Source: Psychrobacter sp. Ps6 (GTDB taxonomy: Bacteria > Pseudomonadota > Gammaproteobacteria > Pseudomonadales > Moraxellaceae). Taken from it: 64,000 nt of DNA. Location of the stretch: the NCBI RefSeq assembly GCF_022129235.1, contig NZ_JADQAI010000005.1, positions 61,502 to 125,501 on the forward strand. The letters run 5' to 3'. Every line of letters starts with the position of its first letter. Position 1 is the stretch's first letter. The notes beneath the pieces are model-generated. The model ran no database searches, was not told the origin of the DNA, and was given only the letters and a program-made list of their open reading frames with translations. Both the position numbers and the translations under genes were made by a program. Of the stretch, positions 7,756-18,427 are shown one piece after another.

Positions 7756-10700
7756 ATGCCAAACTCCCTCAGTATCGCAAAAGAGCGCATTAGCCAGATA
7801 AGCGATATTGCTACCAGTTATGTACAAAAAGACAAATCGCTATTTGATCATTTTATCCATAGCTACTATGAGCCGCTGCATCAAGAAACTGCAGAGGCGA
7901 TTAGTAATGCTGACTTGGCGGGCATGGCGCTACATCACTTTACATTGCTCAAAGCCTACGATTGCAGCAAACCACAACTGGCAGTATTGAATCCCTTAGC
8001 AGAAGAGCAGCACTTTCATAGCTCACACACGGTCATTCAGATCGTGGCATATGATAGACCATTTTTAGTCGATACGATCTTGATGAGCCTTGAAGCTGAA
8101 GGTATCGATGTGCATCGTACTTACAATATCATCGTGAGTGTTAAACGCGATGAGGACGGCCAGATTACTTATGTTGAAGGCGCACATGAAAGTGCCACTT
8201 CTCATATGTCGTTGATTCATTGTGAAATCGCTTATCAAGATAATGAAAACTTGGCTGCATTACAACAACTGCTCATGTCTAAAATTGACACGCTTGATAC
8301 CGTCGTTGGTGACTGGAAACAAATGCGTGCGCAGTTAAATGACATTAAGGCTGAGCTGTCTAACAAACCACTGCCAGAAGTGTTCTACTCACAACAAGAA
8401 ATCCAAGCATTTTTAGATTGGATATTAGACGATCACTTTATCTTCTTAGGTTATCGCGAGTACCGCTTAGAAGGCGGTCATGAAATCGAAGTCACCGAAC
8501 CTACTAATTTAGATTTATTTGCCATTGGTAATAGCGGTCTTGGTCTATTGCGCGGTTCAGAAGAAGACAAGCTGTCAGAAAGCTTCAATCAACTGCCTAA
8601 AGGGCTAAAACAATTATTGACTGAGCCGCGCGTGTTGATGCTATCTAAATCAAGCCGCGTGTCTCCGATACATCGCTCGGTATATATGGACTTTTTGGGC
8701 ATCCATAAGTTCGATGATAATGGTAAATTGATCGGTGAATATCGCTTTATCGGCTTGCTGACATCACAAGCGTATCAGCTTACCGTACAGCAAATACCGC
8801 TATTACGCGAAAAGGCCAACAAGATTATGGCTATGGCAGAATTGCCACGTGATGGTCATGCCCATCATAAATTGATGCATGTGATTAATACATTGCCACG
8901 TGATGATCTGTTCCAAGCCAGCGTCGAAGAGCTGTACCCAATTGTCTCAGGTATTAGCCAATTACAAGACAAAAAGAGCTTACGCTTATTTAGCCGTATC
9001 GACCATTACCAGCGTTTTGTGTCGTGCTTAGTTTATATTCCACGTGATAAGTTCAACACTGAGCTACGCATCAAAGTACAAAACGTTCTAAAAGATGCTT
9101 ACAACGGTATGTCTTCAGGCTTTACCACTGAATTCAATGAATCTGCGCACGCCCGCGTTCATGTCCATGTGCGCACAGTGCCAGGTCAGGTGAATGACGT
9201 CAATATCGCGACACTTGAAGCCAAGTTGTCAGCACTTATGCAATCATGGGATGATAACTATCAAAAAATGCTGCTTGATAATGTGGGTGAGCAACAAGCC
9301 AACGCCTTAAATCGTCGCTTTTTAGACTATATTCCTGCTGCGTATCAAGAGCGTTTTGATGCACGTACCGCAGTCGAAGATACGAAGCGTCTGGCTGGAT
9401 TGACCGCAGAAAATCCAATGCTTTGGCATTTATACCAGTCGACAGGCGATGCACGTAACCAACTTCACCTAAAGCTATACGGTCGCGAGCAGCCTGTTAT
9501 CTTATCAAAAGTGCTACCAATACTTGAAAACTTTGGTGTATCGGTTATCTCAGCACAAACTTATGAGTTTGATTTGCCAGAGCAGCCTATCTGGATGCAA
9601 GAGTACGAATTGACGCTAGAGCATGTCGATACGGTCAATATGCAAGTCGTGCGTGGTCAGTTCGAAGACAGCCTTAAGCAGATCTGGGCAGGCCGTGTTG
9701 AGAGTGATTCGTTCAATGAATTGGTACTAACGACCAAGCTCGATACTTACGATGTCGTCGTATTGCGTGCATTGTCTCGCTATATGCTGCAAGCCCGTGC
9801 GCCATTCTCTAGTGCTTATATTCAGCAAACTGTGGTCAAGAACAGTGATATCAGTGTGGCATTGGGCAGCTTGTTTGATGCGCGCATGAATCCTAAGTAT
9901 AGCGAAGAAGAGCGCCAAGAAAAGGCTGCTACTATTCAAGAGCAAATCACTGCTGCATTAGCAGATGTTGATAGCCTAGATGAAGATCGTATCTTGCGCT
10001 GGTACTTAGATTTGATTAATGCGATGGTACGTACCAACTTCTATCAAGTGGATAGCGACGGTCAGCGTAAAGATCGTTTGTCGTTTAAGTTCTTGGCAGC
10101 AGACATTCCAAACTTGCCTAAACCAAAGCCAATGTTTGAAATATTTGTGTATTCACCCCGCGTTGAAGCGGTGCATCTACGTGGTGGTAAAGTCGCCCGT
10201 GGTGGTCTGCGCTGGTCAGACCGTATGGAAGATTTCCGTACTGAAGTACTTGGCCTTGTCAAAGCACAGATGGTCAAAAACGCAGTAATCGTTCCTGTTG
10301 GCTCTAAAGGCGGCTTTATTGTCAAAACCAAAAGCATGGCTGATGGTCGAGAAGCGTTCCAAGCAGAAGGCATTGCCTGCTACCAAACGTTCTTACGCGG
10401 TATGCTTGATGTCACAGACAACATTGTCGATGGCAATATTGTCCCGCCAGCCAACACAGTACGTCATGATGAAGATGATCCGTACTTGGTTGTCGCAGCA
10501 GATAAAGGCACAGCGACTTTCTCTGATATCGCCAACGCGCTAGCAGCAGAGTACAACTTCTGGCTGGATGATGCCTTTGCCTCAGGTGGTTCAGTAGGGT
10601 ATGACCATAAAGCAATGGGTATCACGGCGCGCGGTGGCTGGGAATCGGTCAAACGTCACTTCCGCATGCGCGGTATGGACATTCAAAACCGTGATGACTT

Positions 10701-12600
10701 CACCGTTGTTGGTATTGGTGACATGAGTGGTGATGTATTTGGTAATGGTATGCTGCTCTCAACGCATACTAAGCTCGTTGCTGCCTTTAACCATTTGCAT
10801 ATTTTTATTGATCCTAATCCAGATACGGCGGCCTCATACGCTGAGCGTGCACGCTTATTTGAACTGCCACGCTCCTCATGGGCAGATTATGAAGCGTCAT
10901 TGATCAGTCAAGGTGGTGGTATATTCTCACGCCAAGACAAAACCATCGCTATCAGTCCTGAGATGAAATCGCTCTTTGATATCAGTGCAGACAGCCTTGC
11001 ACCGAATGATTTGATTAGCGCATTGCTACGTGCGCCTGTCGATCTCATCTGGAATGGTGGTATCGGTACTTATGTCAAAAGTGCGAACGAGACTCATGCC
11101 GATGTTGGCGATCGTGCGAATGATTCGTTACGTATCGATGGTAATGAGTTACGTGCAGCCGTCGTTGGTGAAGGTGGTAACTTAGGTCTAACCCAGCAAG
11201 GTCGTATCGAATATGCTCAAACGGGCGGACGCATATATACAGATGCCATCGATAACTCAGGCGGTGTAAACTGCTCGGATCATGAAGTCAATATCAAAAT
11301 CTTACTTGGCAAAGTGGTCGAGCAAGGCGACATGACGCTGAAGCAGCGTAATGAATTGCTTGAGAGTATGACTGACACCGTAGCAGAATTGGTACTACGT
11401 CAAAACTACTTGCAACCACAAGCCATTGAGCTGAGCCATATTCGCGCCGCAGCCAATCTAAGTGATCATCAGCGCTTCATCCAAATGTTAGAGAGTGAAG
11501 GGCGCCTGGATCGTGCGATTGAGTATCTACCATCAGACGAAGAAATTGCGAAGCGTCAAAAAGCAGATACCGGTCTAACCAACCCTGAGCTCGCAGTCGT
11601 CTTGGCTTATGGCAAAATGTGGGTCTATGACAATCTGTTATCATCTGATTTACCAGATGATCCGTACTTCATTAACGAGCTACGTAAATACTTCCCAGAT
11701 GAGCTTGCGTCACGCTTCTTTGACGAGATGACTGAGCACCGCTTGCATCGTGAAATTATCAGCACTTACTTGACCAACAGTGTGGTCAACCGCTTAGGTA
11801 TTGAAGCGCTATTCCGTCTCTTTGAGGAAACCGACCAATCACTAGCGACTATCGTACGTGGTTATGCGATTAGCCGTGATGTATTCAACGTATCACGCGC
11901 TTGGCAAGCATTGGAAGCATTAGATAATCAGGTTGAAGCAACACTACTGCTGAATCTTGAGCTACGTTTACGTGATGCGCTTGAGCGCGGTGTGGTCTGG
12001 TTCATCAACGCCTTCGGTCAAAACTTGCAAGTTGCTGATATGATTAGCCGCTTTAGTGAAAGTGTTGAAAAGCTGACTAAGCCAAGTGGTTTTATCGAGC
12101 AGCAGTTTGCACAGTATCTGCAAGAAGACACCGAGCGTTTGATGCAAAAAGATCTGTCTGACAACGATGCTACTTTATTTGCAATGCTACCGTACCATGT
12201 CGATGCGCTGGATGCTGCATTGCTGGCTGAGCAGTATGAGCGTCCTGTTGATGAGATTGCAACCCTATACTTTGAAGCCTATCAAGTGTTGCAGTTAGAT
12301 TGGATGATGGACAATATTGCCAACTTACCGCAGCAAGATTACTGGGATCGCCGTGCACGCCATGCGTTAGTGAACGAGTTGTCACGCAGCTTGCGCCTAC
12401 TAATGGATGCGGTACTGTCTAAACCAGATGCCAAACAAGCATTTAGTGAATGGAGAGCAAGACACGTCGATCAGCTGGCAGCAGTCACGACAGAGATGAA
12501 TAAGTTAGATGAGCTGCATAGCAACGATGAAGAAGGTCAAATTGGTCTGTCAACGTTGTCAGTATTGATGAGTGAGCTGAGTGGTTTAGTCACTAAATAA
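7756..12600 (+). CDS. gdhB: NAD-specific glutamate dehydrogenase, large (180-kDa class)
   Basis: A 1614-residue enzyme of the large bacterial NAD-GDH class, which oxidatively deaminates glutamate to 2-oxoglutarate and ammonia. The N-terminal third holds ACT-like regulatory segments (for example VAYDRPFLVDTILMSLEAEG). The catalytic domain runs from about residue 800: KVARGGLRWSDRMEDFRTEV, the lysine-containing VGSKGGFIVK near 848, then VVGIGDMSGDVFGNGML near 985-1000 at the dinucleotide-binding fold. A helical C-terminal domain of roughly 400 residues completes the usual length. A good GGAC/AAGGA ribosome-binding site precedes the ATG. It is a single-gene unit closed by a strong terminator. 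In relatives such as Pseudomonas this enzyme is catabolic and allosterically regulated. Regulation here is not visible in sequence. Confidence 0.96.
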   Translation: MPNSLSIAKERISQISDIATSYVQKDKSLFDHFIHSYYEPLHQETAEAISNADLAGMALHHFTLLKAYDCSKPQLAVLNPLAEEQHFHSSHTVIQIVAYDRPFLVDTILMSLEAEGIDVHRTYNIIVSVKRDEDGQITYVEGAHESATSHMSLIHCEIAYQDNENLAALQQLLMSKIDTLDTVVGDWKQMRAQLNDIKAELSNKPLPEVFYSQQEIQAFLDWILDDHFIFLGYREYRLEGGHEIEVTEPTNLDLFAIGNSGLGLLRGSEEDKLSESFNQLPKGLKQLLTEPRVLMLSKSSRVSPIHRSVYMDFLGIHKFDDNGKLIGEYRFIGLLTSQAYQLTVQQIPLLREKANKIMAMAELPRDGHAHHKLMHVINTLPRDDLFQASVEELYPIVSGISQLQDKKSLRLFSRIDHYQRFVSCLVYIPRDKFNTELRIKVQNVLKDAYNGMSSGFTTEFNESAHARVHVHVRTVPGQVNDVNIATLEAKLSALMQSWDDNYQKMLLDNVGEQQANALNRRFLDYIPAAYQERFDARTAVEDTKRLAGLTAENPMLWHLYQSTGDARNQLHLKLYGREQPVILSKVLPILENFGVSVISAQTYEFDLPEQPIWMQEYELTLEHVDTVNMQVVRGQFEDSLKQIWAGRVESDSFNELVLTTKLDTYDVVVLRALSRYMLQARAPFSSAYIQQTVVKNSDISVALGSLFDARMNPKYSEEERQEKAATIQEQITAALADVDSLDEDRILRWYLDLINAMVRTNFYQVDSDGQRKDRLSFKFLAADIPNLPKPKPMFEIFVYSPRVEAVHLRGGKVARGGLRWSDRMEDFRTEVLGLVKAQMVKNAVIVPVGSKGGFIVKTKSMADGREAFQAEGIACYQTFLRGMLDVTDNIVDGNIVPPANTVRHDEDDPYLVVAADKGTATFSDIANALAAEYNFWLDDAFASGGSVGYDHKAMGITARGGWESVKRHFRMRGMDIQNRDDFTVVGIGDMSGDVFGNGMLLSTHTKLVAAFNHLHIFIDPNPDTAASYAERARLFELPRSSWADYEASLISQGGGIFSRQDKTIAISPEMKSLFDISADSLAPNDLISALLRAPVDLIWNGGIGTYVKSANETHADVGDRANDSLRIDGNELRAAVVGEGGNLGLTQQGRIEYAQTGGRIYTDAIDNSGGVNCSDHEVNIKILLGKVVEQGDMTLKQRNELLESMTDTVAELVLRQNYLQPQAIELSHIRAAANLSDHQRFIQMLESEGRLDRAIEYLPSDEEIAKRQKADTGLTNPELAVVLAYGKMWVYDNLLSSDLPDDPYFINELRKYFPDELASRFFDEMTEHRLHREIISTYLTNSVVNRLGIEALFRLFEETDQSLATIVRGYAISRDVFNVSRAWQALEALDNQVEATLLLNLELRLRDALERGVVWFINAFGQNLQVADMISRFSESVEKLTKPSGFIEQQFAQYLQEDTERLMQKDLSDNDATLFAMLPYHVDALDAALLAEQYERPVDEIATLYFEAYQVLQLDWMMDNIANLPQQDYWDRRARHALVNELSRSLRLLMDAVLSKPDAKQAFSEWRARHVDQLAAVTTEMNKLDELHSNDEEGQIGLSTLSVLMSELSGLVTK

Positions 12601-12636
12601 TTAGTTACTCAGTAAGAAATAAATATCTGTATGTTC

Positions 12637-12673
12637 AAAAAAACCACCGTTCTTGATGTTCGGTGGTTTTTTA
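12637..12673. terminator. Bidirectional terminator between gdhB and sbcC
   Basis: AAAAAAACCACCG pairs with CGGTGGTTTTTT across an 11-nt loop. It lies between the convergent gdhB and sbcC stops with T runs on both strands. Confidence 0.92.
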
Positions 12674-12735
12674 TTGTCTAAGCAAAATCGTTTAATCGAA
12701 AGTAGAGTAGAGAGTAGCAAACTGACTAGCTTAAA

Positions 12736-15700
12736 TTATGATGCTTTTTCACTGACAACTTTGTGACATCCTTGACCACTAATTCGGCTAAATCCGCCCG
12801 AGAGCTTTTCGACCTTAATTTGGGTTAAGATACGATCTTTTAGCGCCTGTACATGGGATATCACTCCGATTAATTTGCCTTCTTGCTGCAAATTGGTCAG
12901 CGTATCAAGCGCAATATCCAAAGACTCTTCATCCAAGGTACCAAAACCTTCATCCAAAAATAGCGAGTCTACGCGAATATTTTGGCTGGCCATTTGTGAT
13001 AGCCCCAATGCCAGAGCAAGGCTAATAATAAACCCTTCACCACCTGAGAGGTTTTTGGTGCTGCGTATCTCGCCGCCTTGATAATTGTCAATGACGTTCA
13101 ACTCAAGCGGACTGTCATCATCACGTGCCAATAAATAGCGATCACTCATTTTTTGCAGTTGCGTATTAGCGTGAGTGATCATCAGATCAAAGGTCAGACC
13201 TTGGGCGAAGGTGCGGTACTTTTTGCCATCAGCTGAGCCAATCAGCTTGTGCAGTTGCTGCCACACTTGTAGCTTGTCTTTTTGAGTATTGATGGCATCA
13301 ATCTGCGCTTGCTGAGTGTGTTTTTTCTCCTTATTGTCTCGTAGCTGTTGGCTGATGGCACCAATCGCCTCAACGCGTGCATTAGAGTCCTCTTGAGCTT
13401 GCTGTTGCTGCTGGACAAGTGTCTCTCTATCGTCTGTTGTCGGCGGTGCTGACTGCAAGTTGTTAAGCTCACTCTCAAGGCTCGCCACCGCCGATTGTGC
13501 CTGCTGTAGGGTATTATCAATACGACTCTGTATTGTTTTTAGACGACTGCGCTCATCAAATGGCAGGCGCGCTGCCAAAAATGCCGCCTCATCAGAAAAA
13601 TCAGAACCCGCCAGCGCATCTTGAAAGGTGTTCTGTTGTATCTCTAAAGTCTGCGCGGCGTCTTTGATACGCTCGGCTAAGGTCTCTTGCTGCTGGATGA
13701 GCTGTTGCAAATTATACGTCTCGTTATCCAGCTGTCTTTGAGCCGTAGCATGATCGGTTTTTGCTTGTTCTAAAGTGTCTCTAAGCGATTGTTCAGCGGC
13801 GTCAAGGTCGGTCGCGGCAAAGAGTTGAGCGCGTGCGCTTTGTAGCTGAGTTAAGGCGTCTTTTTGCTTATCCAGCGTTTGTATCAATTGACGAATCTTG
13901 GCAATGTCTTTATCCAGATTCTTTTCTTGGCTTTGTATTTGCGTCTTTATAGACGCAAGGTCAGTCTGTAGTGCTTGCTGCTGGTCTTTATCTTCAGTAA
14001 AGGTACCCTTTAGTTGTAACAGTGCGCGGCGCTGCTCACGTAGCGCTTCAAGATGATGGTCGTATTCTGCATTGCTCAGCACGGATTGCTGCTCAATGCT
14101 GTCCGCGAGCGGCTGTAAGTACTCGGGTGCACGCTGTAGGGTGCTAAGCGCCTCTGTCGGATAATTGCTGGCAGCATACGTGGCGATACACTGTAAAATG
14201 CCAGTGATGAGTGTTTTTAGCTCGACAAAATTTGCGGCAAGCTGTCCATGAATCGTGCTTATCGTATTTTCACTGATGGTAATCTTAGATTTTTGCTCAG
14301 AGATGTCACTTGCCAGCGTTTGCTGATCTTGTGCTGCGGCCTCTAATGTCTCACGCACACGCGCTAACTCTTCGGCGTAGCTGTCATAGCGTTCTAAAGT
14401 ATCTGTGATGTCTGCTCTATACTGATTTAACTTATCTATACTGTCAGTAAGCGCTGACTCGAGGTCATCATCACTACCTAGCGCCAATAACGGTTTTAGC
14501 AATGTGGTGATCATACTGTCGGCAGTGTCTTTATTCTCCATCTGCTGGCTGACAACATGCAGCAGTTCCGTGATGGCGGTATCGTGCTGCTGTATTCGCG
14601 TCGTGAGTTCGGTATGCTGACTGTTTTTACTCTCAAGCGTACTTCGTTTGCTTGCCTGCTCAATTTGTTGGGCCGTGATGCTGTCATTCAGCTCGGCAAT
14701 GACTTTATCCAACGTGCGAATAGACTCCGCCAGCTCGGCACTGTCGCTATCGGGCACAAGGTGTGGATGCTGCTCGCTATATGGATGCTCCAGCGCACCG
14801 CACAGCGGGCAGGGGTGACCCTCTTGCAGATTAGCAATATGACTCTCTAGCGCGGCGACTTTTTGTTGTAGTTGCAGCTGATTTGCTTTGTCTTGGCGTT
14901 TTTCTTGCGTATTTTGAAGCGTGGCTTTTTTGCTGATCAAAATATCATCATAGCCACTAATCTCACTACTCAACTGCTCGATGCGACGTGCAATCTGCGT
15001 GATTTGCACGTTCAAGACACGGCGCTGCTGGTCATGAAAGCCTAGCTTTTCAAGCTGCTGACTGGTGCTGTCTATCTGTGTTTGCACCGCACGCATCTGC
15101 GTGATCGACTGAGTTTGCATGAGATCACTTTGAGCGGTTTGCAGTGCGGTTAATCGCTCTTGGGCTGCTTTATTTTTATCATCATGTGCTTGTTGGCGCT
15201 GCTGTTGTGCTGCCAGTGCGATTTTGTCTTCTTCTAATTCACGTGTTTTGCGCATCTGGTCTTGCGAAAGCGCTGCATTTTGCTGTATTACATCTTTTAG
15301 ACGGCGGCAATCGCTGTCAAAGTTAGCAATGTCGCCATCTAATTGCACCAAATGCGCGGTACTCGCTAGCTGCTTAGTGAGCTTATCTAAATTGGCTTGC
15401 TTGCTGCTGCGGTATTGCAGTTTTTCGTCTAATGCAGTCTTTGCATCAGTAATTTCTGTCGTCAGGGTGTCATGGTGACGTTGCATCTCACGCAAGATAT
15501 GGTCTTGCTGGGCAATATCAATATCCAAGTCTCGGGCTTTTTTAATAGTGGGTAGCGCGGTTTGTAAGGCATCGTCGGCGATGTGTACGTTAGTAATGGC
15601 CTTGTCAAGATATCCCTTAGCTTGCTCTACCGCAGTCTGTTGTTTTGGTAATAGCTCATCTAGCTGCTTTGCGTCAGTTTGCATTTGCTGGTGCTGCGTA

Positions 15701-16608
15701 CGCGCATTCGTCAGGTTGATAAACTGACTGTCAATCTCCAATGCCTGACTGGCCGCTGTCAGACGCTTGGCATCGGGGATAAAGTCTTGCTCAGCTTTTT
15801 GTGCTTGCTCAAGATCGTGTTGATAAACACACATTTTTTCTTTGGATGCTGTGACACTATCGAGCCACTGTATCTTTTTGGCCAAATCTTCAATGCTTTG
15901 TTGCTGCGTGCGGTGACTGTCTTGATGAGATTGCAGCTCATGCTGTAACTGATTTTCTTCATCGACATCTAACAGCGCTAAGCCGTCTAGGCCGTATTGC
16001 AATTTGCTGAGTATTTCTTTTTCAATACGATGTTTTTCGTGAACACCTAAAGATATAGTGCCATAAATACTCGTACCTGTTATTTTTTCTAAAATAGCAC
16101 CTCTCTTGTCAGAATCTGATTTTAAAAAGGCAGCAAAGCTTCCTTGAGCGAGCATGATAGAACGAGTAAATTGATCAAAATCCATACCTAGTAAATTTTG
16201 TATGTAAGGAGCAGTTTTACTCTTCCCATCTTCTAGGATTTTGCCTGTGTCAACATCACTGATCTCATGTTTGATAGGCAACAAGTTACCTTTTGCCTTT
16301 TTATGGGCACGATGTTGATACCATGAACATCTATATTTTTTCGAATTAACCTCAATCACGACTTCTGCAAAACACTCTCCAGTGCCTTGAGTCATTATTT
16401 CATTATAAGCCCCTGTTATTTTACCCAGTCTTGGCGTATAGCTATATAACGCTAAGCAGATGGCATCCAAAATGGTGGTCTTGCCAGCGCCAGTCTGTCC
16501 TGTGATGGCAAAAATACCCTCGTCGATAAAGGCGCTATCAGCAAAGTTAATATGCCACTCGCCTTTAAGGGAGTTGAGGTTTTTGAGTCGAAGTTCGATT
16601 AGGCGCAT
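12736..16608 (-). CDS. sbcC: Exonuclease SbcCD, ATPase subunit SbcC
   Basis: A Rad50-like SMC ATPase. With SbcD it opens hairpins and processes double-strand ends and protein-blocked ends. Walker A is GQTGAGKT (residues 37-44). Long coiled-coil arms rich in Q, L, E and K flank the zinc hook CPLC near residue 598. The ABC signature LSGGEGFIISLALAL and Walker B DSLFLDEGFGTLDEE are at the C-terminus. At 1290 residues it is longer than the E. coli protein (about 1050), mostly through extended coiled coil. The gene follows sbcD by 80 bp in the same direction and is presumably co-transcribed. The ATG start gives the canonical MRLIELRLKNLNSLKG opening. Confidence 0.96.
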   Translation of the reverse strand: MRLIELRLKNLNSLKGEWHINFADSAFIDEGIFAITGQTGAGKTTILDAICLALYSYTPRLGKITGAYNEIMTQGTGECFAEVVIEVNSKKYRCSWYQHRAHKKAKGNLLPIKHEISDVDTGKILEDGKSKTAPYIQNLLGMDFDQFTRSIMLAQGSFAAFLKSDSDKRGAILEKITGTSIYGTISLGVHEKHRIEKEILSKLQYGLDGLALLDVDEENQLQHELQSHQDSHRTQQQSIEDLAKKIQWLDSVTASKEKMCVYQHDLEQAQKAEQDFIPDAKRLTAASQALEIDSQFINLTNARTQHQQMQTDAKQLDELLPKQQTAVEQAKGYLDKAITNVHIADDALQTALPTIKKARDLDIDIAQQDHILREMQRHHDTLTTEITDAKTALDEKLQYRSSKQANLDKLTKQLASTAHLVQLDGDIANFDSDCRRLKDVIQQNAALSQDQMRKTRELEEDKIALAAQQQRQQAHDDKNKAAQERLTALQTAQSDLMQTQSITQMRAVQTQIDSTSQQLEKLGFHDQQRRVLNVQITQIARRIEQLSSEISGYDDILISKKATLQNTQEKRQDKANQLQLQQKVAALESHIANLQEGHPCPLCGALEHPYSEQHPHLVPDSDSAELAESIRTLDKVIAELNDSITAQQIEQASKRSTLESKNSQHTELTTRIQQHDTAITELLHVVSQQMENKDTADSMITTLLKPLLALGSDDDLESALTDSIDKLNQYRADITDTLERYDSYAEELARVRETLEAAAQDQQTLASDISEQKSKITISENTISTIHGQLAANFVELKTLITGILQCIATYAASNYPTEALSTLQRAPEYLQPLADSIEQQSVLSNAEYDHHLEALREQRRALLQLKGTFTEDKDQQQALQTDLASIKTQIQSQEKNLDKDIAKIRQLIQTLDKQKDALTQLQSARAQLFAATDLDAAEQSLRDTLEQAKTDHATAQRQLDNETYNLQQLIQQQETLAERIKDAAQTLEIQQNTFQDALAGSDFSDEAAFLAARLPFDERSRLKTIQSRIDNTLQQAQSAVASLESELNNLQSAPPTTDDRETLVQQQQQAQEDSNARVEAIGAISQQLRDNKEKKHTQQAQIDAINTQKDKLQVWQQLHKLIGSADGKKYRTFAQGLTFDLMITHANTQLQKMSDRYLLARDDDSPLELNVIDNYQGGEIRSTKNLSGGEGFIISLALALGLSQMASQNIRVDSLFLDEGFGTLDEESLDIALDTLTNLQQEGKLIGVISHVQALKDRILTQIKVEKLSGGFSRISGQGCHKVVSEKAS

Positions 16609-16688
16609 GAGTCAGTCTTATGATTGGTGGTCGCAGCAAAGGTAGAAATGGAACAAAAAAGGCATGGGAAATTTAAGGTCAAACGGCA

Positions 16689-18248
16689 CTATTTGGCCTG
16701 TTTGTCCTCATGTTGGAGGTCGTGCAGTATTTGACCATAAGCATGGCGTAGCGCGTCTTTTTGCGAGTCAGGGATAGCATTTAACGTCAAGCAGCGCTCA
16801 AACACTTCCATCTCATTTAAGTCTTGCAAGTTCTCCGAGGTTTGCTGTTGGTTAAGCACTTTGTTATAAGTACGAGTGTTTTTTATCTTAAGCACTTCAC
16901 ACGGCAATCCTTCTACCATTGCTTGCACTTGCTCACGCAAATCACTGACAATCTCATCGCCTGTATAGACAATCTCTAGCCAAATAGAGTCCGATTGCAT
17001 AAGCGCTCTAATGGTTTGTTCAATCGTAGTTAGGTCACCAGATATTTGCGCCAGCTGTTGGAATTTTGGAATGGGCAGGGACACTACTTGCATTTGATTG
17101 TGGTCATCATGATGCAAAATTTCGTTAGAAGTAATGGAGTCGTTAGGCTTGGGTTTATGCTGTTTTTGATCGTCAGTGTTCGCTTGAAGAGCCGCTGTTG
17201 TTATCTCATGATTATCAGCTGGCGCGTCAAATCCAAATAAGTCATCCATATAGACAGTGGCTTGACTCGCTATTCTCTTAGCAGTCTTTTCTACCTTAGT
17301 AACCGTATTAGATAGATGAGGTATAATGCTATCAGATATGGTGTTTAATTCTACGATTTCATTATCAACATTACTTATAGCACCAAACTGTACCAGCAAT
17401 ACCTGTTTTTGCTGCTTTGCCTCGCCAAAGCCCATCGCGATGGGTGAGCCTGAGTAGCGAATACTCTCACGACCGCCAACACGCTGCGGTACGTGCAAAT
17501 GCCCAAGGGCGACATAGTCAAAACCCTCATCAAACATATCAGCGGAGATTTTACCAAGTGAACCAACATAGAGATCACGCACGCCATCATCATCGGTTGT
17601 CTTGCCGCCTGCTGCGAATAGATGACCAGTGGCAATGATAGGAATATGCCGTTGATGATTTTTTATTAATTCTTCCTGCTGTCCTTTTGCAATACTTGCT
17701 ACTGCATCATAGTGGGCGCGAATACCTTTGATAACGTTGGCATCTTTGCTATCCGCGGACTCGCCAGCGCTACTGCTACGCACATCACGGTCGCGCAGGT
17801 AGGGTACAGCGGCGATGATGCAATGAGGATTGTTGTCATCATCACCTAATACCAATACCTCATCTTCTAAATCATCACAAGCCGTGCCGATCACATGGAC
17901 ATTCAAAAATTTGAGCACATTGCTTGGCGCATCCAAAAACGTCGGTGAGTCATGATTGCCTGCGACAATAACCACATGCTGACAGCAGGAACGTGAAACC
18001 TTACCCAAAAACTCATAATATAGCGCTTGGGCTTTATTGCTTGGCGTCATGGTATCGAAGACGTCACCTGCGACAATCAATATATCTACTTGCTGTGTGC
18101 TGATAGTGTTCTCTAACCACTGTAAGAACGCCTCGAACTCATCATAACGAAGACGACCATATAGACGTCGCCCCAAGTGCCAATCGGACGTGTGCAATAT
18201 TTTTAAAGGTCTAACAGAGGTGTATTTAGGAGCGATAGATAGGGGCAT
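16689..18248 (-). CDS. sbcD: Exonuclease SbcCD, nuclease subunit SbcD
   Basis: An Mre11-like metallophosphoesterase and the nuclease half of SbcCD. Metal-binding motifs in order are HTSDWHLGRR (D22, H24), GDVFD (61-65), GNHD (97-100), ATGHLF and ALGHLHVPQ. At 519 residues it is about 110 longer than the E. coli protein. Most of the extra length is a Lys/Asp/Gln-rich, probably disordered insertion at about residues 315-395, between the nuclease domain and the C-terminal SbcC-binding region. The family normally begins near the R-x-L-H-T-S-D-W-H stretch, so the first 14 residues are an unusual leader, but no better in-frame start exists downstream. It lies upstream of sbcC in the same operon. 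Confidence 0.94.
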   Translation of the reverse strand: MPLSIAPKYTSVRPLKILHTSDWHLGRRLYGRLRYDEFEAFLQWLENTISTQQVDILIVAGDVFDTMTPSNKAQALYYEFLGKVSRSCCQHVVIVAGNHDSPTFLDAPSNVLKFLNVHVIGTACDDLEDEVLVLGDDDNNPHCIIAAVPYLRDRDVRSSSAGESADSKDANVIKGIRAHYDAVASIAKGQQEELIKNHQRHIPIIATGHLFAAGGKTTDDDGVRDLYVGSLGKISADMFDEGFDYVALGHLHVPQRVGGRESIRYSGSPIAMGFGEAKQQKQVLLVQFGAISNVDNEIVELNTISDSIIPHLSNTVTKVEKTAKRIASQATVYMDDLFGFDAPADNHEITTAALQANTDDQKQHKPKPNDSITSNEILHHDDHNQMQVVSLPIPKFQQLAQISGDLTTIEQTIRALMQSDSIWLEIVYTGDEIVSDLREQVQAMVEGLPCEVLKIKNTRTYNKVLNQQQTSENLQDLNEMEVFERCLTLNAIPDSQKDALRHAYGQILHDLQHEDKQAK

Positions 18249-18334
18249 AGTTTGGCTTATTATTAAACGTTACAACAGGGGTTAGGTGGCTTTCATTCTA
18301 GCAAGAATCGTTGAAATTTTCTCTGTTGCCATAA

Positions 18335-18370
18335 TAAAACCCTGCCAATTATCTATTGGCAGGGTTTTTA
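18335..18370 (-). terminator. Terminator after cysG
   Basis: AAAACCCTGCCAAT / ATTGGCAGGGTTTTT stem with a 5-nt loop and T runs on both strands. It lies between the cysG stop and the sbcD start, both on the minus strand, so it mainly isolates sbcDC from cysG. Confidence 0.9.
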
Positions 18371-18427
18371 TATTTATGAGAAAAATATTTTTTGATGATA
18401 AGCTTGACGTGATAAGGAAAGGAAAGG

